Source: an uncultured Roseobacter sp.
GTDB taxonomy: Bacteria; Pseudomonadota; Alphaproteobacteria; Rhodobacterales; Rhodobacteraceae
Assembly: GCF_947495025.1 (NCBI RefSeq)
Contig: NZ_CANLXG010000001.1
Location: forward strand, 372,001 to 436,000
DNA: 64,000 nucleotides
Reading direction: 5' to 3'
Below are positions 57,156-64,000 of the stretch, piece by piece. Within the stretch, counting starts at the first letter, position 1; each line of letters begins with the position of its first letter. The notes below the pieces were generated by a model. The model was not told the DNA's origin. It ran no database searches and was given only the letters and a program-made list of their open reading frames with translations. The position numbers were made by a program, and so were the translations under genes.

Positions 57156-58712
57156 ATGCGCTTGCAACGCTGGCCCCGGCGGTCTAGCAGGTGGCATATG
57201 CTTTCTGTCGTGCATGAGGCCAGTGCGCCTGACATCCCCTCTCCGTTCAATCTTGCGGCATATGTGCTGGCACAGGCCGCAGGCCTTTCCGAAAAAACGG
57301 CGCTGGAAATCCACGGCCCGGATAGGGTCGAAACCTGGAGCTACGGACGCCTGTCTGCCGCGGTCCGGGGTACAGCCACCGGGCTTGGACACCTCGGCCT
57401 GGTGCCCGGTGACCGGGTGCTGATGCGCCTGGGCAATACCGTCGATTTCCCGATCGCCTATCTGGGCGCTCTTGCGGCAGGACTTGTGCCTGTTCCGACG
57501 TCATCTGCGCTGACCGCGGGCGAAGTCGCGCGGATCATCGAAATCATACGCCCTGCGGCTGTTCTGCGTGATCCGGATGTGGCCTGCCCGAAGGAAACAC
57601 CGGTCATCATGCCGGACGAACTGCACAGATGGCGCGAGCTGCCACCGGCCGAATGGCACATGGGTGATCCTGAGCGGCCCGGATATATCATCTTTACCTC
57701 CGGGACGTCCGGTGTCCCGCGTGCGGTTCTGCATGCACATCGCGCCATTCTTGGCCGGGCGATGATGTTCCGGGGGTGGTACGGGCTGTGTCCCGGCGAC
57801 CGCCTGATGCACGCAGGCGCCTTTAACTGGACCTATACACTGGGCACAGGGCTCATGGATCCATGGACATGTGGTGCGACGGCAGTCATTCCTGCCGCCG
57901 GAACAGGGTCCGAGGCCCTGCCCGGTGTGCTCCGGCGATCGGGGGCAACTATTTTTGCTGCGGCACCAGGCGTGTATCGGCAGATGCTGCGCGCCGCGGG
58001 GCCCTGGGATCTGCCGGAACTGCGCCATGGGCTGAGCGCCGGGGAAAAACTGCCGCAGAGTGTAGCAGAAACCTGGCGGGCCGTCACCGGCACCGCAGTC
58101 TACGAGGCCTATGGCATGTCCGAATGCTCGACCTTTGTGTCTGGGTGCCCTGCAACGCCTGCCCGGACCGGTACGCTCGGGCGCGCGCAGCCGGGCAGGC
58201 ACATTGCGCTGATCGGTCAGGATGGCCCCGTGCCCCGCGGGTCCGAGGGGACCATCGCCGTACACCGCGATGATCCCGGCCTGATGCTCGGGTATCTGGA
58301 TGCGCCCCGTGCAACCGCAGACCGGATGCAGGGCGAGTGGTTCCTTACCGGCGACCAGGCGGTCATGGATGATGACGGTCAGATCACCTATCTCGGCCGG
58401 AATGACGACATGATGAATGCCGGCGGTTTCCGGGTATCTCCTGTAGAGGTCGAGAATACACTGGCGCATGTGCCTGGCATCACGGCCGTTGCAGTGACGG
58501 ATGTGGCCCTGCGACCGGATACGCGTGTAATTGCCGCATTTTATACCGGCCCCGCCCCACTGGACGACGCAATGCTGCGTGACTATGTCGGAGAAAAGCT
58601 GGCCCGTTACAAACAACCACGCCTTTTTATTCACATGCCTGCGCTGCCTCTGGGCGCCAATGGCAAAATCCTGCGCCGCGCGCTGCGCGACCAATTCAAG
58701 GCCCCCGCATGA
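57156..58712 (+). CDS. AMP-dependent acyl-CoA ligase
   Basis: A 518-residue ANL-superfamily ligase, close in style to benzoate-CoA ligases. Motifs: YIIFTSGTSGVPRAVLH (P-loop), YEAYGMSECSTFVSG (adenine), GEWFLTGDQAVMDDDGQITYLGRNDDMMNAGGFRVSP, and Lys in GANGKILRRAL. AGGAGG lies six bases before the ATG at 57156. The acid substrate is unknown. It is divergent from the cupin regulator and overlaps the DsbA-like gene as ATGA. Confidence 0.9.
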   Translation: MRLQRWPRRSSRWHMLSVVHEASAPDIPSPFNLAAYVLAQAAGLSEKTALEIHGPDRVETWSYGRLSAAVRGTATGLGHLGLVPGDRVLMRLGNTVDFPIAYLGALAAGLVPVPTSSALTAGEVARIIEIIRPAAVLRDPDVACPKETPVIMPDELHRWRELPPAEWHMGDPERPGYIIFTSGTSGVPRAVLHAHRAILGRAMMFRGWYGLCPGDRLMHAGAFNWTYTLGTGLMDPWTCGATAVIPAAGTGSEALPGVLRRSGATIFAAAPGVYRQMLRAAGPWDLPELRHGLSAGEKLPQSVAETWRAVTGTAVYEAYGMSECSTFVSGCPATPARTGTLGRAQPGRHIALIGQDGPVPRGSEGTIAVHRDDPGLMLGYLDAPRATADRMQGEWFLTGDQAVMDDDGQITYLGRNDDMMNAGGFRVSPVEVENTLAHVPGITAVAVTDVALRPDTRVIAAFYTGPAPLDDAMLRDYVGEKLARYKQPRLFIHMPALPLGANGKILRRALRDQFKAPA

Positions 58713-59350
58713 CAGATACCATCAAGCTCGACATCATGTCCGACCCGATCTGCCCCTGGTGCTATATCGGCAAGGCGCATCTGGACCGCGCCCTGACTGA
58801 CCACCCCGACCACCCGTTTGTGATTGAGTGGCACCCTTTTCAGCTGAACCCCGACATGCCTGCAGGCGGCATGGGACGTCGTGAGTACCTGGAGGGCAAA
58901 TTCGGCGGCAAGGAAGGCGCGGTGCGCGCCTATGCACCAGTGGTCGAGCACGCCGAAGCCGCCGGACTGAGCATTGATTTTGAAGGGATGCAGCGTACGC
59001 CGAACACACTGGACGCCCACCGGCTGATCCACTGGGCGGGCATTGAGGGCCGTCAGACCGCCGCGGTCAGCGCATTGTTTCAGGCCTATTTCGTGGATAC
59101 CCGCGACATCGGCGACCACGAGGTACTGGCCGATATCGCCGACGGTATCGAAATGGACGCTGCGGTGGTTTCCAAACTGCTGGCATCTGACGCCGATGTC
59201 GAAGACATCCGCAAGCGTGACGCACACAGCCGGCAGATGGGTATTTCGTCGGTGCCGACATTCATTGTTGCGGGTAAACATGCCGTTCCGGGCGCACAGC
59301 CCCCTGAACTGTGGCAAAAGGTAATCACCGAACTGCGCGGTGACGGGTAA
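58709..59350 (+). CDS. DsbA-like thioredoxin-fold oxidoreductase (FrnE type)
   Basis: A 213-residue cytosolic protein with the FrnE/DsbA-like CPWC pair (Cys15, Cys18) in SDPICPWCYIGK and the cis-Pro loop GISSVPTFIV. No signal peptide, so it is not a periplasmic DsbA. FrnE-type proteins can act as disulfide isomerases or as polyketide-type oxidoreductases. It is translationally coupled to the upstream acyl-CoA ligase. Confidence 0.9.
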   Translation: MTDTIKLDIMSDPICPWCYIGKAHLDRALTDHPDHPFVIEWHPFQLNPDMPAGGMGRREYLEGKFGGKEGAVRAYAPVVEHAEAAGLSIDFEGMQRTPNTLDAHRLIHWAGIEGRQTAAVSALFQAYFVDTRDIGDHEVLADIADGIEMDAAVVSKLLASDADVEDIRKRDAHSRQMGISSVPTFIVAGKHAVPGAQPPELWQKVITELRGDG

Positions 59351-59355
59351 CGTCC

Positions 59356-59371
59356 CTGTGCATGTGCACAG
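59356..59371. repeat. short palindrome upstream of MFS gene
   Basis: CTGTGCA-TG-TGCACAG is a perfect 7-bp inverted repeat 6 bases after the DsbA-like stop and 103 before the exporter start. It could be an operator for the exporter gene or a short 3'-end hairpin of the upstream operon; no T run follows directly. Confidence 0.4.
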
Positions 59372-59473
59372 AGTGAACTGTGCTTTTCTGTGATTGTGCG
59401 GGCTTCAACTTCCGGTTACTCCTGACGCTAATGCGCGCCACATTACCGGCGCTGAAGTGCAGGGTACTGACGG

Positions 59474-60694
59474 GTGAGCGGTTCACACAATCCGATACCG
59501 GTGGGACGGGGCGAATTCATTGCGCTGATGGCGATGATGTTCGCGACAATCGCCTTTTCCATCGACTCGATGCTGCCCGCACTGCCGGACATTGCGATGG
59601 AACTGACGCCGGATGACCCGACGCGGGCACCGCTGATCCTGACCTCATTTGTACTGGGAATGGGGCTGGGCACGTTCTTTGCAGGCCCGCTGTCGGATGC
59701 ATTCGGGCGCCGCACCATCATGTTCTGTGGCGCTGGCCTTTATATTGTTTCGGCAACCTGTGCCTGGGCGTCTGCATCGTTTGAGGTTATTCTGGCTGCC
59801 AGAATTATACAGGGCATCGGCGCTGCCGGCCCCCGGGTCGTGTGTGTGGCGATCATCCGGGATCTTTTCTCAGGCCGCGAAATGGCGCGTATTCTGTCCA
59901 TCGTCATGATGATCTTTACGCTGGTCCCTGCCTTTGCGCCGGCGATGGGCGTGGTGATCATCGAATGGAGTGACTGGCGTGGTATTTTCATTGCTTTCGT
60001 GTTGTTTTCGCTGATCTCGGCCTTGTGGCTGGGCTTTCGCCTGCCCGAAACACTGCCAGTTGAAAAGCGCCGCCCGGTGCGCGTCCGGCTGATCCTGAAC
60101 GCAGTACGTCAGATGTTTGCGCATCCTGTCGTCAGGCTTTCGATCTTTGTGCAGACACTCTGCATGGCAATCCTGTTTTCTCTCCTTATGCTGATCCAGC
60201 CAATATACGAAAAGGTCTTTGACAAACTCGAAAGCTTCCCCTTCTGGTTTGGCGGCATTGCCCTGATATCAGCACTGGCGAGCCTGCTGAACGCCATGCT
60301 GGTTGTGCGTCTGGGCATGCGCCGCCTGGTGACAGTGGCGCTTTTTGTCCAGATCGGGCTTTCAGGTGTTATGCTGCTGACCGCCGGAACAATCGGTCCC
60401 GAAGGCTTTGCGCTGTTTCTCGTCTGGCAGGCCTATGTGTTCTTTCAGGCCGGGCTGACCGTGGGAAATCTCAATGCCATTGCGATGGAACCCATGGGGC
60501 ATATTGCGGGCATGGCCGCCAGCGTAATCGGGGGCGTATCCACTGTTCTGGCCGCAGCCATCGCCTCGCCGATCGGGCTGTTGTTTGACGGAACGATCCG
60601 GCCACTGGTCGGCGCGGTGTTTGTGATGGCAACCATCGCCTGCGCGCTGATGGTCTATATGGCACGCGTCGAGAAGCGGGTGCCGGCCGAATAA
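59474..60694 (+). CDS. Bcr/CflA-family MFS exporter
   Basis: A 406-residue major facilitator with 12 predicted helices, GTG start. The Bcr/CflA signatures are FSIDSMLPALPDIA (helix 1) and the loop 2-3 motif GPLSDAFGRRTIMFCG, with ARIIQGIGAAGPRVVCVAIIRD (helix 4). Family members export drugs and small metabolites by proton antiport. The substrate is unknown. It converges with mfd with only three bases between stops. Confidence 0.9.
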   Translation: MSGSHNPIPVGRGEFIALMAMMFATIAFSIDSMLPALPDIAMELTPDDPTRAPLILTSFVLGMGLGTFFAGPLSDAFGRRTIMFCGAGLYIVSATCAWASASFEVILAARIIQGIGAAGPRVVCVAIIRDLFSGREMARILSIVMMIFTLVPAFAPAMGVVIIEWSDWRGIFIAFVLFSLISALWLGFRLPETLPVEKRRPVRVRLILNAVRQMFAHPVVRLSIFVQTLCMAILFSLLMLIQPIYEKVFDKLESFPFWFGGIALISALASLLNAMLVVRLGMRRLVTVALFVQIGLSGVMLLTAGTIGPEGFALFLVWQAYVFFQAGLTVGNLNAIAMEPMGHIAGMAASVIGGVSTVLAAAIASPIGLLFDGTIRPLVGAVFVMATIACALMVYMARVEKRVPAE

Positions 60695-60697
60695 ATC

Positions 60698-63600
60698 TCA
60701 GCCCGCCCGTGCTTTGCGCTTTTTCTTTTCCGCCACAACCTTTTCCGCCAGATCACGTGCTATCGCAAAAGCACCTTTGATCTTGTCCGCGTCCGCTTTC
60801 CAGTCCCTGCGCACAACAATCTTGTTGTCCCTGACCTTTGCCATACCACGCTGATCCTGAATGAACTCTACCAGGCCCTGTGGCGACGCAAACTTATCAT
60901 TGTGAAACTGGATCGTCGCACCGCGCGGCCCGCCGTCCAGTTTGGCAATGCCTGCCCGTTTGCACATGGCCTTGATCCGCACAACCAGCATCAGTGTGTT
61001 GACCTCGCGCGGGAGCTTTCCGAACCGGTCGATCAACTCTGCGGCAAAACCTTCGAGTTCCACTTTGGTGGTGAGACTGCTCAGGCGGCGGTAAAGACCC
61101 AGGCGCACGTCCAGATCGGGCACATAATCCTCGGGGATCAGCACCGGCACGCCCAGATTGATCTGCGGTGCCCACTGGTCATCCGCCTCGCTCAGACCTT
61201 CCATCTCGCCTGCGCGGATTTTGGCAATCGCCTCTTCCAGCATGGACTGATAAAGCTCAAAACCCACGTCGCGCATCTGGCCTGACTGTTCTTCACCCAG
61301 CAGGTTACCGGCACCCCGGATATCCAGATCCTGGCTGGCCAGAGTAAAGCCTGCGCCCAGCGTGTCGAGACTGGACAGAACCCGCAGACGTTTTTCTGCC
61401 GTTGGCGTGAGTTTCGCGCGTGGTTTCGTCGTCAGATAGGCATAGGCGCGTGTTTTGGACCGCCCGACCCTGCCCCGGATCTGATAGAGCTGCGCGAGCC
61501 CGAACATATCCGCACGGTGCACAACCATCGTGTTGGCTGTCGGAATATCGAGACCGGATTCGACAATTGTCGTGGCCAGCAGCACGTCGAATTTCCCGTC
61601 GTAAAAGGCGTTCATCCGGTCATCGAGTTCGCCGGCGGCCATCTGACCATGTGCGACCACATAGGACAGTTCCGGCAGCTGGTCCTTCAGGAATTCCTCG
61701 ATTTCGGGCAGATCTGAGATCCGGGGCACAACATAGAACGACTGACCGCCCCGGTAATGCTCGCGCAGCAGCGCCTCGCGCAGGGTCACTCCGTCAAATT
61801 CACTGACATAAGTCCGGATCGCCAGCCGGTCGACCGGCGGTGTGCCAATGATCGACAGATCACGCACCCCCGTCAGGCTCAGCTGCAGCGTGCGTGGAAT
61901 GGGCGTGGCCGTCAGCGTCAGTACGTGAATGTCCGTGCGCAGCTGTTTCAGGCGTTCTTTGTGTGTGACCCCGAAATGCTGTTCCTCGTCAATCACCAGC
62001 AGACCCAGGTTCTGAAAGCGGATCCCTTTTGCGAGCAGTGCATGGGTGCCGATGACAATGTCCACGGTGCCGCGCGACATGCCATCACGCGTGGCGTTTG
62101 CCTCTTTGCTGCTCACGAACCGGCTGAGCTGGCGTACGTTGATCGGGAAACCGCGGAACCTTTCGGCAAAGCTCTTGTAGTGCTGGCGGGCCAGCAATGT
62201 CGTGGGCGCGATCACTGCCACCTGAACCCCCGACATCGCCGCGACAAAAGCGGCACGCATCGCAACCTCTGTCTTGCCGAAGCCCACATCGCCACAAACC
62301 AGGCGGTCCATCGGATTGCCAGAGGTCAGATCGTCAATCACCTCGCCGATCGCACGCAGCTGATCATCGGTTTCCTGATAGGGAAAGCGCGCGCTGAAAG
62401 CATCCCACATGCCGGGCGGAGGCTCAAGCACCGGTGCTTTGCGCAGCGCCCGCTCGGCAGCGACGCGGATCAGCTTGTCAGCAATCTCCCGGATACGCTC
62501 CTTGAGGCGTGCTTTTTTTGCCTGCCAGGCCCCACCGCCAAGGCGGTCCAGCAGGCCCTCTTCGTGGCCGTATTTCGACAGCAGTTCGATGTTTTCAACG
62601 GGCAGATAGAGTTTCGCCTGCTCCGCATATTCCAGCAGGATGCATTCGTGTGCCGCGCCGGCAGCGGTCACAACCTCAAGCCCCTTGTAGCGACCGATGC
62701 CGTGGTCGACGTGTACAATCAGGTCACCTGGGCTGAGCGATTGTGTCTCGGTCAGGAAATTTTCGGCGCGGCGCTTTTTGCGGGTCGACCGGATCAGCCT
62801 GTCCCCCAGAACGTCCTGCTCGGAAATCACCGTCAGACCCGGCGCTTCAAACCCATGCTCCAGCGCCCAGACCGCCAGGTGCAGCCCGCGTTTGCCGATG
62901 CGTGTCGCATCAGGAACGGGGATCGCCTCGGCAAGGCCTTCATCCTCGATCAACCCGGTCAGACGTTCGCGTGCCCCTTCGGAATAGCTGGCAATGAGCA
63001 CCGGCCCCACGTCCATCCTGGCTTTAACATGTGCTGCCAGTGCCCCGAAAAGGCTCAGGGATTCCTGCTGGCGCTCCGGCGCAAAGTTACGCCCGATGCG
63101 TGCGCCCGCATCGGTGACACCCGGCCCCGTCGCCTGTGGCAATGCCGCCAGCTGCAGCACTCTGCGTCCGGCGACCTGACTGTTCCAGGCGTCATCGTCC
63201 AGATAGAGCCCTTCCGGCGGCGCCGGTTTATAGACAGTATCCATCTTTGACCGGTTCGCCATCGCCAGCCGCCTCGTTTCGTACTGATCCGCAATACTTT
63301 CCCAGCGGGCCAGCCGTGACGGCGTTACCTGATCATCCAGCGTGACCGAGGCTCCGGGCAGATAGTCAAACAGCGTTTCGAGTGTGTCGTGAAAAAACGG
63401 CAGCCAGTGTTCAGCGCCCTGGTGCTTGCGCCCGGCGCTGATTGCCTCATACAGCGGGTCATCCGTGCCGGCGGCACCAAATTCGATACGATAGTTCTGC
63501 CGGAACCGGGTGACCGCGGCCTCGTCCAGAATGACTTCCGATACCGGTGCCAGTTCTACAATGTCGAGCTTTTCCGTTGTGCGCTGGCTGGCCGCATCGA

Positions 63601-64000
63601 ACCGCCGTGCGCCGTCCAGCACATCCCCGAACAGATCAAGCCGTACGGGGCCCAGATCTCCGGGAGGATAGATGTCGATAATCCCGCCGCGCACAGCATA
63701 GTCGCCCGGTTCCGTGACGGTCGGGCTCTGGACAAACCCCATCCGCACGAGAAACGCCCGCAGGGCCTTTTCGTCAATCCGGTCTCCAACCCGCGCCTTA
63801 AAGGCCGCATCCCGCAGAACCGCCCGGGCCGGTACCCGCTGACTGGCCGCATTCAGCGTTGTCAGCAGCACAAATTTCTCCGGCATGCCGTGCACGAGGG
63901 CTGCCAGTGTCGCCATGCGCTGCGCGGAAATGTCCGCATTTGGCGAAACCCGGTCATAGGGCAAACAATCCCAGCCCGGAAAAACCACAACAGGCATATC
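60698..64000 (-). CDS. mfd: transcription-repair coupling factor (3' part; start beyond window)
   Basis: The last 1100 codons of Mfd; the frame is open to the window edge. In order: the UvrB-homology region, the RNA-polymerase interaction domain ([20 protein letters not shown]), and the RecG-like translocase with Walker [19 protein letters not shown] (motif II), and [15 protein letters not shown] (motif III), then the TRG region and a C-terminal UvrA-binding domain. It releases stalled RNA polymerase and recruits UvrA. The C-terminus is lysine/arginine-rich (KKKRKARAG). Confidence 0.97.
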   Translation of the reverse strand, partial: DMPVVVFPGWDCLPYDRVSPNADISAQRMATLAALVHGMPEKFVLLTTLNAASQRVPARAVLRDAAFKARVGDRIDEKALRAFLVRMGFVQSPTVTEPGDYAVRGGIIDIYPPGDLGPVRLDLFGDVLDGARRFDAASQRTTEKLDIVELAPVSEVILDEAAVTRFRQNYRIEFGAAGTDDPLYEAISAGRKHQGAEHWLPFFHDTLETLFDYLPGASVTLDDQVTPSRLARWESIADQYETRRLAMANRSKMDTVYKPAPPEGLYLDDDAWNSQVAGRRVLQLAALPQATGPGVTDAGARIGRNFAPERQQESLSLFGALAAHVKARMDVGPVLIASYSEGARERLTGLIEDEGLAEAIPVPDATRIGKRGLHLAVWALEHGFEAPGLTVISEQDVLGDRLIRSTRKKRRAENFLTETQSLSPGDLIVHVDHGIGRYKGLEVVTAAGAAHECILLEYAEQAKLYLPVENIELLSKYGHEEGLLDRLGGGAWQAKKARLKERIREIADKLIRVAAERALRKAPVLEPPPGMWDAFSARFPYQETDDQLRAIGEVIDDLTSGNPMDRLVCGDVGFGKTEVAMRAAFVAAMSGVQVAVIAPTTLLARQHYKSFAERFRGFPINVRQLSRFVSSKEANATRDGMSRGTVDIVIGTHALLAKGIRFQNLGLLVIDEEQHFGVTHKERLKQLRTDIHVLTLTATPIPRTLQLSLTGVRDLSIIGTPPVDRLAIRTYVSEFDGVTLREALLREHYRGGQSFYVVPRISDLPEIEEFLKDQLPELSYVVAHGQMAAGELDDRMNAFYDGKFDVLLATTIVESGLDIPTANTMVVHRADMFGLAQLYQIRGRVGRSKTRAYAYLTTKPRAKLTPTAEKRLRVLSSLDTLGAGFTLASQDLDIRGAGNLLGEEQSGQMRDVGFELYQSMLEEAIAKIRAGEMEGLSEADDQWAPQINLGVPVLIPEDYVPDLDVRLGLYRRLSSLTTKVELEGFAAELIDRFGKLPREVNTLMLVVRIKAMCKRAGIAKLDGGPRGATIQFHNDKFASPQGLVEFIQDQRGMAKVRDNKIVVRRDWKADADKIKGAFAIARDLAEKVVAEKKKRKARAG

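Noticed and set aside
61757..63250. Long plus-strand frame of 497 codons inside mfd
   Set aside because: It is antisense to the Mfd translocase motifs and has no domain.

Overview
The window reads as chromosomal backbone of a marine-type Rhodobacterales bacterium (Roseobacter group, Alphaproteobacteria). Pointers are the high-G+C codon use, the iscR-iscS-sufB-sufC-sufD-sufS order, CckA next to RecA with a CtrA-type box in front of it, a GTTC-N7-GATC / GAAC-N7-GAAC LexA operator pair at recA, an Irr-type ICE palindrome at iscR, and lineage proteins such as Usg, DUF6356 and a VPLPA-like sorting tail. No phage, transposon, CRISPR array or integron was found. I cannot name the genus from sequence alone.

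Layout. 1-0.6 kb: end of a DUF4142 gene and a small cupredoxin. 0.67-9.1 kb: tRNA-Arg and the minus-strand Fe-S assembly operon (IscR, two cysteine desulfurases, SufBCD, two YIP1-like membrane proteins, a UPF0145 protein and a small membrane protein). 9.2-15.5 kb: alpha/beta hydrolase, HD hydrolase, NADP-isocitrate dehydrogenase, a VPLPA-like surface protein, a DUF6356/Lrp divergent pair and TypA. 15.6-25.2 kb, minus strand: DUF1330, AlaS, RecA, CckA, an RsmB-like methyltransferase and GuaB. 25.4-29.5 kb: agmatinase-like ureohydrolase, a RACE/RamA-like corrinoid reactivator, a methyltransferase and tRNA-Gly. 29.6-31.6 kb: a YeeE/YedE transporter beside the decayed remains of a pyridine nucleotide-disulfide oxidoreductase. 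31.6-34.4 kb: predicted outer-membrane protein, acyl-CoA synthetase, thioesterase. 34.4-38.1 kb: zwf-pgl-pgi (entry to the Entner-Doudoroff pathway) under a LacI-type operator, divergent from a radical SAM gene. 39.2-42.5 kb: usg and gyrA. 42.5-43.5 kb: a lower-G+C orphan gene. 43.6-49.8 kb: M32 carboxypeptidase, CtaA, TrmJ-like methylase, ThiE-like protein, and a HupE/DUF4198 divergent pair. 49.9-52.5 kb: pseudouridine catabolism (psuK-psuG) and DUF502. 52.5-54.6 kb: patatin, 3-hydroxybutyrate dehydrogenase, and upstream of them a promoter-hairpin-terminator unit that looks like a small RNA or an attenuated leader. 54.7-60.7 kb: orphan family-5 solute-binding protein, XRE-cupin regulator, acyl-CoA ligase, DsbA-like protein, Bcr/CflA exporter. 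60.7-64 kb: mfd, cut by the window end.

Most of the window is core metabolism. The most useful leads are in the non-coding DNA: the 54.5 kb small transcript, the CtrA box at cckA, the ICE box at iscR, the LacI-type operator at zwf, and long inverted repeats at the lrp and icd promoters. Among genes, the leads are the decayed oxidoreductase, the atypical orphan gene at 42.8 kb, and the corrinoid reactivator with no methyltransferase partner nearby.
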